From Bacteroides sp. (lineage in GTDB: Bacteria; Bacteroidota; Bacteroidia; Bacteroidales; P3), in NCBI GenBank assembly GCA_023662825.1, contig JAMPIH010000001.1, positions 248,001-312,000 on the forward strand: 64,000 nt of DNA. Direction: 5' to 3'. Under the pieces are notes generated by a model. The model was not told where the DNA came from. It was given only the letters and a program-made list of their open reading frames with translations, and ran no database searches. Position numbers and translations under genes: made by a program. This document shows positions 7,876-16,398 of the stretch, piece after piece (the stretch's first letter is position 1; each line of letters starts with the position of its first letter).

Positions 7876-9066
7876 CTATTTCAACACGCCCAGTTCCTTG
7901 CCCACTTTGGTGAAGGCCTGGATACACTTGTCGAGGTGCGCCCTTTCGTGGCCTGCCGAAAGCTGAACGCGGATACGCGCCTGACCCTTGGGAACCACCG
8001 GATAGTAGAAACCGGTAACGTAGATGCCTTCGTCGAGCAATTTGGCGGCGAATTCCTGCGACAGCTTGGCGTCGTAGAGCATTACCGCGCAGATGGCACT
8101 CTGGGTGGGCTTGATGTCGAAACCGGCCTCTTTCATCTTGCCGATGAAATATTCGGTGTTGGCATGCAGTTTGTCCTGCAGTTCGTTGGTTTCGTTCATC
8201 ATGTCGAACATCTGAATGGCGGCCGCGGCCACCATCGGAGGAATCGAGTTGGAGAACAAGTACGGACGCGAACGCTGGCGCAGCATATCGATGATTTCCT
8301 TGCGGCCCGTGGTGAAACCGCCCACCGCACCGCCGAACGCCTTGCCGAGCGTGCCGGTGAGGATGTCCACCTTGCCGCGGCAGTTGTACTGTTCGGTAAC
8401 ACCGCGACCGGTCTTGCCCACAACGCCCGCCGAGTGGCTTTCATCGACCATCACCAAGGCTTCGTATTTTTCGGCCAAGGCCAGGATCTTGTCGAGCGGG
8501 GCCACGTTGCCGTCCATCGAGAACACGCCGTCGGTCACCACGATGCGGAAACGCTGCGCCTGGGCTTCCTTGAGGCAGTTTTCGAGTTCGGCCATGTCGC
8601 CGTTGGCGTAACGGTAGCGTTTGGCCTTGCAAAGACGCACCCCGTCGATAATGGAGGCGTGGTTGAGCGCGTCGGAAATAATGGCGTCTTCTTCACCCAA
8701 GAGAGGTTCGAAAACACCGCCGTTGGCGTCGAAGCAGGCCGCGTAGAGGATGGCGTCTTCGGTGCCGAAGAATTCGGAAATCTTACGTTCCAGTTCCTTG
8801 TGCAGGTCTTGCGTCCCGCAGATAAAACGCACCGAGCTCATGCCGTAGCCCCTTTCGTCGAGGGCTTTCTTGGCGGCGGCAATCAGCTTGGGATTGTTGG
8901 AAAGGCCCAGATAGTTGTTGGCGCAGAAGTTGAGCACTTCCTGGCCTGTCTTTACCTTGATGTCGGCTTTTTGCGGGGTAACGATAACCCGTTCTTCCTT
9001 GTAAAGTCCAGCTTCACGGATCCCCTTGAGTTCGTCCTGAAGGAAATTTTGAAATTTTCCGTACAT
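7876..9066 (-). CDS. kbl: Glycine C-acetyltransferase (2-amino-3-ketobutyrate CoA ligase)
   Basis: A 396-residue alpha-oxoamine synthase of the PLP aminotransferase fold. It interconverts 2-amino-3-ketobutyrate plus CoA with glycine plus acetyl-CoA in threonine breakdown. Visible family marks are NFCANNYLGLSNNP, the glycine-rich GYGMSSVRFICGTQ, the DESHSAG aspartate that contacts the pyridine nitrogen, and the PLP lysine in LTGTLGKAFGGAVGG. Length and ends match Kbl rather than BioF or serine palmitoyltransferase. A threonine dehydrogenase is not adjacent. Transcription appears to start from the palindromic repeat copy at 9093-9152. Confidence 0.93.
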   Translation of the reverse strand: MYGKFQNFLQDELKGIREAGLYKEERVIVTPQKADIKVKTGQEVLNFCANNYLGLSNNPKLIAAAKKALDERGYGMSSVRFICGTQDLHKELERKISEFFGTEDAILYAACFDANGGVFEPLLGEEDAIISDALNHASIIDGVRLCKAKRYRYANGDMAELENCLKEAQAQRFRIVVTDGVFSMDGNVAPLDKILALAEKYEALVMVDESHSAGVVGKTGRGVTEQYNCRGKVDILTGTLGKAFGGAVGGFTTGRKEIIDMLRQRSRPYLFSNSIPPMVAAAAIQMFDMMNETNELQDKLHANTEYFIGKMKEAGFDIKPTQSAICAVMLYDAKLSQEFAAKLLDEGIYVTGFYYPVVPKGQARIRVQLSAGHERAHLDKCIQAFTKVGKELGVLK

Positions 9067-9092
9067 GGTATATGTGTTTTTAGATTTCGAAG

Positions 9093-9152
9093 TTGCAAAG
9101 ATACGAATAAGTCGAGAGCAAAGTAAAAGCTCGTTTTTACTTTGCCGAGACT
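9093..9152 (-). repeat. Palindromic promoter-bearing repeat, copy A (kbl)
   Basis: Core GCAAAGTAAAAGC paired with its inverted copy TTTTTACTTTGC, flanked by GTCGAGA and CCGAGAC. The conserved left end gives a minus-strand -7 box TATCTTTG at 9096-9103, 30 bases before the kbl start. The -33 element is poor in this copy. It is the same family as copies at 30977, 48411, 55839, 59847 and 60707. Confidence 0.8.
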
Positions 9153-9175
9153 CCTCACCGTATCAAGAATTATTA

Positions 9176-9183
9176 TACCTTTG
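9176..9183 (+). promoter_or_regulatory. -7 box of the small barrel gene
   Basis: TACCTTTG lies 30 bases upstream of the ATG at 9214. No clear -33 element is seen at the expected spacing. Confidence 0.5.
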
Positions 9184-9213
9184 CATACTTTTTCGAGAAA
9201 ACTAAATAACAAT

Positions 9214-9696
9214 ATGATGAAAAAACGTTTGATCATTGCCGCCTTCCTCTTTGTGTTAGGCATGGCAAGCGCGTTCGCCCAGCCTCGCGCCGTGGGTGTG
9301 CGTATCGGTTGGGGGATTGAATTTTCCTATCAACACACCTTGGGAAACAATATGTTGTCGGTTGACGCCGGTCTTCCCGCCTTCAACGGTATCAACGCTG
9401 CCGTTACCTACGATTGGATCAACCCTTTCAACACCAAGATTCCTTGGAATGAAAAAGGTGAATGGAACTGGTCGCTCGGCGTGGGCGGTGCCGGTGGTTG
9501 GTACTGGGGTGCCAACGAAGCTTTTGTTGGTGTAGCCGGCCGCGTGGGCGTGGAATACAACTTCTGGTTCCCGCTCCAGCTTTCCATCGAATGGCGTCCC
9601 TCTTTCGGCCCGTGGTTCGGCCATGGCAACGCCGGTTTCTATGGCGGCGGCTTGTTTGCCGGCGGTCTCGCCATCGGAGTCCGCTACAAATTCTAA
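9214..9696 (+). CDS. Small outer-membrane beta-barrel protein
   Basis: A 160-residue protein starting at the ATG-ATG-AAA pair, because the signal peptide MMKKRLIIAAFLFVLGMASAFAQ begins there. The mature part is Gly/Trp/Phe-rich with alternating strand-like segments and a C-terminal VRYKF ending, typical of 8-strand outer-membrane barrels. No family is recognised. A second small barrel of similar size (9765-10304) converges on it from the other side of a shared terminator, with little visible sequence identity. Confidence 0.75.
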   Translation: MMKKRLIIAAFLFVLGMASAFAQPRAVGVRIGWGIEFSYQHTLGNNMLSVDAGLPAFNGINAAVTYDWINPFNTKIPWNEKGEWNWSLGVGGAGGWYWGANEAFVGVAGRVGVEYNFWFPLQLSIEWRPSFGPWFGHGNAGFYGGGLFAGGLAIGVRYKF

Positions 9697-9716
9697 CCGG
9701 AATTTCAACACATAAG

Positions 9717-9748
9717 AAAGGGAGGCCGTCTGACCTCCCTTTTTTTTA
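9717..9748 (+). terminator. Terminator between two convergent barrel genes
   Basis: AAAGGGAGG and CCTCCCTTT form a 9-bp stem with a 7-base loop and an 8-T run on the plus strand. The minus strand has a weaker T-rich tail, so the same hairpin may also stop the gene at 9765-10304. Confidence 0.85.
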
Positions 9749-9764
9749 TCTCTTCTGCAGTCTG

Positions 9765-10304
9765 TTAAAAAATGTAATTCACACCGAGATTGACCCAGGC
9801 CTGCTCAAAGTTACCGAAGTCCAATTCAAGGTTGACACTGATGTTTCGCGTAAAATGGTAAGCGGTACCCGCAATGAACGAACCGGAAAGATAGCCTTTA
9901 CTACCGGAATCCTTCGCCTTGGTCGATTTATTTTCGATTGTCCACACCTTTACGGCACCGCCGAGGCCGACCCCTCCATAAACCTCCCATTCGGGAACCA
10001 CCACATTGAAACGATACGTTGTCCTTACCTTAAAGTCGATATAGTTGTCCGCCCACTTGCTCACCTTGCCGTTATCCCCATTCCACATATACCCCAACTG
10101 TCCGCCGATGGTGAACGAACCTTTCCAAACACGGGCCAAAGCATAGTCGTAGGTAACGTTAACCCCCACCAACTTGGAGAGTCCAAGCCGAAGCCCCCAG
10201 ACAGACCTTCCGGGAGCCACCCCCTCGTAAACACCGCCGGCCCTTGCCACGTTCACACCTGCAAAAGCCAATGCGATAACTGCAAGTCCAAAAAGTTTCT
10301 TCAT
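9765..10304 (-). CDS. Small outer-membrane beta-barrel protein
   Basis: A 179-residue protein with a signal peptide (MKKLFGLAVIALAFAGVNVARA). The mature part shows alternating strands (VNVTYDYALARVW, SFTIGGQLGYMW, ISVNLELDFGNF) and ends NLGVNYIF, a C-terminal Phe as the BAM recognition signal. It resembles the OmpW/OprF-type 'porin family' proteins common in Bacteroidota, but no specific family is claimed. It stands 57 bases downstream of the aminopeptidase P gene on the same strand. Confidence 0.75.
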   Translation of the reverse strand: MKKLFGLAVIALAFAGVNVARAGGVYEGVAPGRSVWGLRLGLSKLVGVNVTYDYALARVWKGSFTIGGQLGYMWNGDNGKVSKWADNYIDFKVRTTYRFNVVVPEWEVYGGVGLGGAVKVWTIENKSTKAKDSGSKGYLSGSFIAGTAYHFTRNISVNLELDFGNFEQAWVNLGVNYIF

Positions 10305-10361
10305 CTCTTTTGTTGTAGTTTTTGGGATTCCATTCCCTGATATGTGTCACGGGTTACCCGC

Positions 10362-11756
10362 CTATTCGGCGCGGGCGCAGGATTCCTCCACCTCTGCCAC
10401 CGTTTTGGGAATGTGCTGCCCCAAAACCTTGCAGCCTTTTTCTGTAATCAGCACGTCGTCTTCGATGCGGATACCGCCGAAATCCTTGTAGGCTTCCACC
10501 TTATCGTAGTTGATGTACTGGGTGAACTTGTCCTTGCTTTTCCACAGGTCGATCAGCGCGGGGATAAAGTAGATGCCGGGTTCCACCGTAAGCACGAAAC
10601 CGGGCTGCAGGCGGCGGCCCAGACGCAGGTAGGAAAGCCCGAACTGGTCGGAGCGCTTTATCTCGTCGTCGTAACCGAACAGGTTCTCGCCCATGTTCTC
10701 CATATCGTGCACATCCAGACCCATCATGTGGCCAAGGCCGTGGGGCATGAACATCGCGTGCGCGCCCTCCTGAACAGCCTGTTCCACATCGCCCTTCATC
10801 AGGCCGAGATCTTTCAGACCCTGGGCGATCACCTTGCAGGCAGCGATATGATAGTCGCGGTAAGGCAAGCCGGGCTTGAGGCTTTCGATGGTACTCATAT
10901 TGGCCTTGAGCACGATTTCGTAGATTTCTTTCTGACGGTTGCTGAACTTGCCGCCCACGGGCGTGGTGCGCGTGATGTCGGAACAATAGTTGCTGTGCGC
11001 CTCGGCCCCCACGTCGGCCACCATCATGCGGCCTTCCTTGAGCATATTGCCGTGGGCGTGGTTGTGCAGGGTCTGCCCGTTCATCGAAACGATGGGCGCG
11101 AACGACATCGAGCCGTGGTGTTGCAGGGCGATGCCCTCCATGGTGCCGCAAATCTGGTATTCGTAGGTACCGGGCTTGCACATGCGCTGGGCCGTGGTAT
11201 GCATCTTGTAGGCGATATCCATCGCGATCTCGATTTCGGCCAGTTCTTCCTTGCCCTTGATGGAACGCTGTTCGGAAATGGCCTTGATGAGTTCCACCGA
11301 CTGGCTTTCCTTTAGTTTGCCCACGGGAACCGACATCCATTCGCTCATCTGCTGCGCCACCTGCATATTGTAGGGAGCCACGAAATGAATCTTGCGGCGG
11401 CTCAGAACGGCCTTGTGCAGGAGATTCTTCAATTCGCTCACGGGCGCGGTCTCGCTAACGCCCGCTTCGGAAGCCATTTCGGATACGGAAGGCAGATGCC
11501 CCATCCAGATGATGTCGTCCATCGTGAGGTCGTCGGCGTAAATGAAATCCTTGTCGGCGTCCAGATCGATCACCCCGTACATATCCGGTTTCTGCAGGCC
11601 GAAAAAGTACAGGAAGTTGCTGTCTTGACGGAAGGGATAGGTGTTGCCCGCGTAATTGCAGGGAACTTCGAGATTACCCGGAAAGAAGACAATGCCGCCT
11701 TGCAGGGATTGTCTGAGTCTGGCTCGACGAGCCATGTAGATTTTCTTGTCGAACAT
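10362..11756 (-). CDS. pepP: Aminopeptidase P family protein (Xaa-Pro aminopeptidase)
   Basis: A 464-residue protein of the M24B family, removing N-terminal residues next to proline. It has a creatinase N-domain (about 1-170) and a pita-bread catalytic domain. The dimetal ligands are visible: Asp in MVADVGAEAH, Asp in YCSDITRTT, His in GLGHMMGLDVHD, Glu in TVEPGIYF and Glu in IRIEDDVLIT. The ATG at 11756 (MFDKKIY) is preferred to an in-frame ATG 12 codons upstream because family members begin at that point. It is cytoplasmic, as there is no signal peptide. Confidence 0.92.
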   Translation of the reverse strand: MFDKKIYMARRARLRQSLQGGIVFFPGNLEVPCNYAGNTYPFRQDSNFLYFFGLQKPDMYGVIDLDADKDFIYADDLTMDDIIWMGHLPSVSEMASEAGVSETAPVSELKNLLHKAVLSRRKIHFVAPYNMQVAQQMSEWMSVPVGKLKESQSVELIKAISEQRSIKGKEELAEIEIAMDIAYKMHTTAQRMCKPGTYEYQICGTMEGIALQHHGSMSFAPIVSMNGQTLHNHAHGNMLKEGRMMVADVGAEAHSNYCSDITRTTPVGGKFSNRQKEIYEIVLKANMSTIESLKPGLPYRDYHIAACKVIAQGLKDLGLMKGDVEQAVQEGAHAMFMPHGLGHMMGLDVHDMENMGENLFGYDDEIKRSDQFGLSYLRLGRRLQPGFVLTVEPGIYFIPALIDLWKSKDKFTQYINYDKVEAYKDFGGIRIEDDVLITEKGCKVLGQHIPKTVAEVEESCARAE

Positions 11757-11848
11757 ATCACATGTTTCTAAAAAGCCTTGGACTCCAGCCAATCCGCCAG
11801 AATCCTAAAACCTGCGAAGATACGAATTTTAATAAAATCGCGTTTCCC

Positions 11849-14254
11849 TTAGAGGAAAAGGCCGCCTATGCGGAACACCAGGAAAGACACGAGCCAGGCC
11901 ACCACCGTGGTATAGATTGCGGTAAAGACAGCCCATTTCCACGAACCGCTCTCCCGCCCGATGGCGGAGAACACCGCCACGCAGGGGAAATAAAGCAGCA
12001 CAAAGGCGATGAAAGAGAGCGCCGTAAGGGGTGTAAAGGTTTCGGCAGGATCCATGATGACGCTCATGGTGCTCACCACCACTTCCTTGGCCGACACGCC
12101 CGCCAGCAGGCAGATGCCCATCTGCCAGTTCATGCCCAAGGGCCTGATGACCGGTTCGATGAACTTGCCGATCCTGCCCAGGTAGGAGTTCTCCATGTGC
12201 AGTTTCTCGGCATCGGCCTGCATCCACGCGGCGGTCTGTTCCGAAACGTTCTCGGGAACGCCCACCTCGGGCGACACCGGAAAATAGCCCAAGGCCCACA
12301 CGATAACGGAGGCAATAAGGATAACACCCCCCATTTTCTTAAGGTACTGCATGGTGCGCGTGCCCAGGCTCTGTCCTACCGAACGCCAGGTAGGGAGACG
12401 GTAGGGCGGCATCTCCATCACGAAAGGACTGTCGAACGCCTTGAGGATCGTATGCCGGAACAGCAAGGCCGAAAGAATGGAGACAAGGATGCCGAACAGG
12501 TAGATGAAAAAGATTACCGTACCCGCCTTGGAGCCGAAGAACATACCCGTAAGCAGCACATAGACCGGAAGCCGCGCGCTGCACGACATAAAGGGCAGTA
12601 TCAGCATCGTGATAAGGCGGTCTTTCCTGTTCTCGATGGTGCGCGTGGCCATGATGGCCGGCACATTGCAGCCGAAGCCGATGATGAGGGGGATGAACGA
12701 CTTGCCGTGCAGGCCTATCGTGTGCATGAGCTTGTCCATGATAAAGGCCACCCGCGCCATATAGCCGGTGGCTTCCATAAGCGAGATGAAAAGGAAAAGG
12801 ATAAGGATGTTGGGCAGGAATACGATGACCCCTCCCACCCCCTGGATGATGCCGTCCACCAAGACAGCGCGCAGGATGTTATCGGGCATCAGGCCGTTGA
12901 GCCACCCGGCCAAGGCATCCACCCCGGCCTCGATCCAGTCCATCGGGTACTGGCCGATGGTGAAGGTGGCCTGAAACATAATCCAAAGAAAGGCCAGGAA
13001 GATGGGAAATCCCCAGATTCTATGGGTCAGTATGTTGTCTAACCTCTCGGTAATCCGGCCGCGCGAGGAGGTGGCGGCCTTGGCTTCGTTCTTTTGGGAA
13101 CGCGCCGGCCTGTAGCATTCCTTCAAGGCGCCGCGCACAAAGGCGTAGCGGTAGTCGGCGAACACCTGGTCGATGTCCTCACCGTAGATTTTCTGCAGGC
13201 GGTTGCGTTCGGCCTCGGCCATGCGCTTCATCTCGTCGGAATATTCCAGCACCTTGGCCTTGTCGAGCCATTCGGTATCGCCTTCCAGAAACTTGATGGC
13301 CAGATAACGCGACGAATAGATGTTGTCGTACCAAGGATCCTGCCAAATGGAAGCCTGCAGGTCGCGCAGGCTGTTCTCCATTTCCTCGGCATAGGGGATA
13401 TGCGTATGACGCACGGTCTGGTCACGGTCTTCATTCACGTCGATCACCTTGTCCAGCAGGGCTTCCGTGCCGCTCTGGGTGCGGCCTACGGTGGGCACCA
13501 CGGGCATGCCGAGGAGCTTGCCCAGATAGTCGTACTGCAGGGACGCACCGGAGGATTCCAGTTCGTCGTACATATTGAGGGCCATCACCACCCGATAGTC
13601 CATGTCGATAAGCTGGGTGGTCATATAGAGGTTGCGCTCCAGGTTGGAGGCGTCCACCACGTTCACGATTACATCGGGACGGCGTTCCAGCAGCTGCTCC
13701 ATCACCACCCGCTCTTCGGGCGAATAGGGCGAGAAGGAGTAGGTGCCGGGCAGGTCGGTAAGGCGGATACGGTGGCCTTTATAGACAAACTCGGCGGTCT
13801 TGGCATCCACCGTTACGCCGCTGTAGTTGCCCACATGCTCGAAACTGCCCGAAAGGGCATTGTAGAGCGAGGTCTTGCCCGTATTGGGGTTGCCCACCAT
13901 GCACACTTCGATAACCGAATGGCTGTCGAGTTTCTTCTCCAGGGGATTTTCCTGGGGATTGCCGTGGCAACCGTCCTGTTCCTGCCGGTGGAAGGGTTGC
14001 AGGGCAGCGTATTCCTGCGCTTCCTCGGGCGTGCATGCCAGCACTTCTATCTGCATAGCCTCGGCCCGGCGCAGGGAAACCTCGCTGTCCAGGATACGGA
14101 AAACGACAGGGTCCTTGAGGGGCGCGGAACGCAACACGCTCACCATCTGCCCGCGGACAAAACCCAATTCGATGATCCGGTGGCGGAAGGTTCCGCGGCC
14201 CCGGATCTTGAGGATCATGGCCTGTTGGCCTTCTTTCAAATCGTTTAACGTCAT
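11849..14254 (-). CDS. feoB: FeoA-FeoB fused ferrous iron transporter
   Basis: An 801-residue fusion. FeoA SH3-like domain 1-72; a short Cys/His-rich linker (QPFHRQEQDGCHG); then the FeoB G domain with G1 GNPNTGKTS at 121-129, G3 DLPG at 167-170 and G4 NMYD at 227-230. After that come the GDI region and about 8-10 membrane helices with the two Gate motifs (LPFMSCSARLPVYVLL and LLAGVSAKEVVV). It imports Fe2+ across the inner membrane, GTP-dependent. The FeoA fusion is usual in Bacteroidota. The upstream region carries a promoter and a dyad that could be an iron-responsive operator. Confidence 0.95.
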   Translation of the reverse strand: MTLNDLKEGQQAMILKIRGRGTFRHRIIELGFVRGQMVSVLRSAPLKDPVVFRILDSEVSLRRAEAMQIEVLACTPEEAQEYAALQPFHRQEQDGCHGNPQENPLEKKLDSHSVIEVCMVGNPNTGKTSLYNALSGSFEHVGNYSGVTVDAKTAEFVYKGHRIRLTDLPGTYSFSPYSPEERVVMEQLLERRPDVIVNVVDASNLERNLYMTTQLIDMDYRVVMALNMYDELESSGASLQYDYLGKLLGMPVVPTVGRTQSGTEALLDKVIDVNEDRDQTVRHTHIPYAEEMENSLRDLQASIWQDPWYDNIYSSRYLAIKFLEGDTEWLDKAKVLEYSDEMKRMAEAERNRLQKIYGEDIDQVFADYRYAFVRGALKECYRPARSQKNEAKAATSSRGRITERLDNILTHRIWGFPIFLAFLWIMFQATFTIGQYPMDWIEAGVDALAGWLNGLMPDNILRAVLVDGIIQGVGGVIVFLPNILILFLFISLMEATGYMARVAFIMDKLMHTIGLHGKSFIPLIIGFGCNVPAIMATRTIENRKDRLITMLILPFMSCSARLPVYVLLTGMFFGSKAGTVIFFIYLFGILVSILSALLFRHTILKAFDSPFVMEMPPYRLPTWRSVGQSLGTRTMQYLKKMGGVILIASVIVWALGYFPVSPEVGVPENVSEQTAAWMQADAEKLHMENSYLGRIGKFIEPVIRPLGMNWQMGICLLAGVSAKEVVVSTMSVIMDPAETFTPLTALSFIAFVLLYFPCVAVFSAIGRESGSWKWAVFTAIYTTVVAWLVSFLVFRIGGLFL

Positions 14255-14402
14255 TTCCTTTTTCTCCTTCCGGTTTTAAACATTTCCCGGTGCTATGTCC
14301 AAATGGTTTTGCAACATGGCAAACGGTTTAAAAACGGCTGCAATCTTACGGTTTCCGTTCCGCAAACGGATTGCGTTTTGCTCCCCTCGCTGCAAGCGGA
14401 AA

Positions 14403-14452
14403 CAAAATTACAATGGCTACAGAAAGCAGGAAATACCTGCAAATAGGTATTT
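14403..14452 (-). promoter_or_regulatory. Putative feoB promoter with overlapping dyad
   Basis: A minus-strand -7 box TAATTTTG (14403-14410) is followed 20 bases further upstream by a poor -33. The dyad AAATACC-N8-GGTATTT (14431-14452) covers that -33 position. A metalloregulator (Fur or DtxR type) is an inference from the gene it precedes. The remainder of 14255-14537 shows no gene. Confidence 0.4.
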
Positions 14453-14537
14453 TTAAGAAAATACGCGGAAAAGCGGAATCCCAAAAGACGATTCGGAGAA
14501 ACGGAAAGGATTTTGCGGAAACCGGCAACGGTCAAAC

Positions 14538-16391
14538 CTATTCGACCGTTACCGATTTTGCCAGATTCCGGGGCTGGTCAACGTTACAGCCCTTCTGCAC
14601 CGCGATATGGTAGGCCATCAGCTGCAACGGGATACAGGCCACGATGGTGGAGAGAATCGCCTCCGTGCGGGGTATCTCGATGGTGAAATCAGAGAGTGCC
14701 TTCACCTCCGTATCGCCCTCGTTCACAATGGATATGATACGCCCGTGACGGGCCTTCACTTCCTGGATGTTGCTCACGATCTTCTCGTAGTTGCCGCGGT
14801 TGGTGGCGATCACCACCACCGGCATCTCGGCATCGATAAGCGCGATGGGGCCGTGTTTCATTTCGGCTGCCGGGTAGCCCTCGGCATGGATATAGGATAT
14901 TTCCTTGAGCTTGAGCGCCCCTTCGAGCGCCAGCGGATAGTTGTAGCCGCGGCCTAAATAGAGGAAGTTGCGCGAATAGGTAAAGATCTTCACCACATCG
15001 GCGATCTGCGCGTCTTTCTTCAAGACCTGCTCTATCTTTTCGGGCAGTTCGAACATGGCCTTCACCGTCTGCTCCAGCTGCGATTTCTTGATGGTCTTCT
15101 TTTCTTTGGCCAGCGAGAGAGCCAACAACGTGAGCACGCACACCTGCGCCGTAAACGCCTTGGTGGAGGCCACCCCGATCTCGGGACCGGCGTGCATATA
15201 GCTGCCGCTGTCGGAAGCACGTGCGATGGAGGAACCCACCACATTGCAGATGCCATACACGAAAGCCCCGTTCTGCTTGGCGATCTTCACGGCGGCCAAG
15301 GTATCGGCCGTCTCACCCGACTGCGAAATGGCAATCACCACATCGTCGGGATAGATGATGGGGTTGCGGTAACGGAACTCGGAGGCATATTCCACCTCCA
15401 CTGGGATGCGCGCCATTTCCTCGATGGCATACTCGCCCACCAAACCCGCGTGCCAGGACGTTCCGCAGCCCACGATGATGATGCGGCGCGCCTTGAGGAA
15501 CTTGTCCTTGTTGTCGATCACGCCCGAAAGCGCCACCGTATTGCGCTCACCGTTGATGCGTCCGCTCAGGCTGTCGTGGATAGTCCTGGGCTGCTCATAG
15601 ATTTCCTTGAGCATGAAGTGCGGATAACCGTTCCGTTCGAGTTCGGAAAGGTTCATCTCCAGCTTCTGGATCAAGGGCACCTTCTTCACGTTCTTGAGGT
15701 TAGTGATCTCCAACTTGGGCTTACCCTTGAGGGGCACGGTCATCACCGCGATTTCCTCATCCTCGAGATACACCACATCCTTGGTATATTCCACGATGGG
15801 CGTAGCGTCGGAGGCGGCAAAAAGTTCATTCTCCCCGATTCCGATCACCAAGGGGCTTCCCTTTCTTGCCACGATAATGGTCCGGGGCGATTCCTTCGAC
15901 ATGATGGCCACCGAATACGCACCTATCACCTGGCTCAAGGCCTGATGCACGGCATCCACCAGCGAGATCTTGCTGCTGGTGCGGATATAGTCGATAAGCT
16001 GCACCAACACCTCCGTATCGGTCTCGCTGTAGAAGGTGCGGCCCTGCTTGAGCAATTCCTTCTTAAGGGTCTGGTAGTTCTCGATGATGCCGTTGTGAAT
16101 CAAGGCCAGATCCTCGAACTGCGAATAGTGGGGATGTGCATTGTTCTGGTTCGGCTCGCCGTGGGTGGCCCAACGGGTATGGGCGATGCCTATCGTGCCG
16201 CTCACATCCTTGTCTCTCACCGAGTCTTCCAGATCGGAAACCTTGCCGAGTTTCTTATAGACATTGAGCCGGTTATGGTTGTATATGCAGAGCCCCGCGC
16301 TGTCGTAGCCCCTGTATTCGAGCCGGTGCAGGCCTTTCATCAAGATGGGAAACACAGGCTGCTTGCCTATGTATGCAACTATTCCGCACAT
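14538..16391 (-). CDS. glmS: Glutamine-fructose-6-phosphate aminotransferase
   Basis: A 617-residue enzyme making glucosamine-6-phosphate for peptidoglycan and LPS. The N-terminal nucleophile Cys2 stands in MCGIVAYIG, followed by the Ntn-glutaminase domain (RWATHGEPN, HNGIIEN). Two SIS domains follow, with GCGTSWHAG, SQSGETADT and the C-terminal LAKSVTVE. It is 7 bases downstream of the DUF4270 gene, in a gene order often seen in Bacteroidota. The stop codon lies in the loop of a 10-bp hairpin (14524-14553). I see no glmS ribozyme, and the short upstream gap could not hold one. Confidence 0.96.
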   Translation of the reverse strand: MCGIVAYIGKQPVFPILMKGLHRLEYRGYDSAGLCIYNHNRLNVYKKLGKVSDLEDSVRDKDVSGTIGIAHTRWATHGEPNQNNAHPHYSQFEDLALIHNGIIENYQTLKKELLKQGRTFYSETDTEVLVQLIDYIRTSSKISLVDAVHQALSQVIGAYSVAIMSKESPRTIIVARKGSPLVIGIGENELFAASDATPIVEYTKDVVYLEDEEIAVMTVPLKGKPKLEITNLKNVKKVPLIQKLEMNLSELERNGYPHFMLKEIYEQPRTIHDSLSGRINGERNTVALSGVIDNKDKFLKARRIIIVGCGTSWHAGLVGEYAIEEMARIPVEVEYASEFRYRNPIIYPDDVVIAISQSGETADTLAAVKIAKQNGAFVYGICNVVGSSIARASDSGSYMHAGPEIGVASTKAFTAQVCVLTLLALSLAKEKKTIKKSQLEQTVKAMFELPEKIEQVLKKDAQIADVVKIFTYSRNFLYLGRGYNYPLALEGALKLKEISYIHAEGYPAAEMKHGPIALIDAEMPVVVIATNRGNYEKIVSNIQEVKARHGRIISIVNEGDTEVKALSDFTIEIPRTEAILSTIVACIPLQLMAYHIAVQKGCNVDQPRNLAKSVTVE

Positions 16392-16398
16392 AATGAAA

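Noticed and set aside
14255-14537. glmS ribozyme or riboswitch near glmS
   Set aside because: This gap is downstream of glmS. The upstream gap is only 7 bases, too short for a ribozyme.
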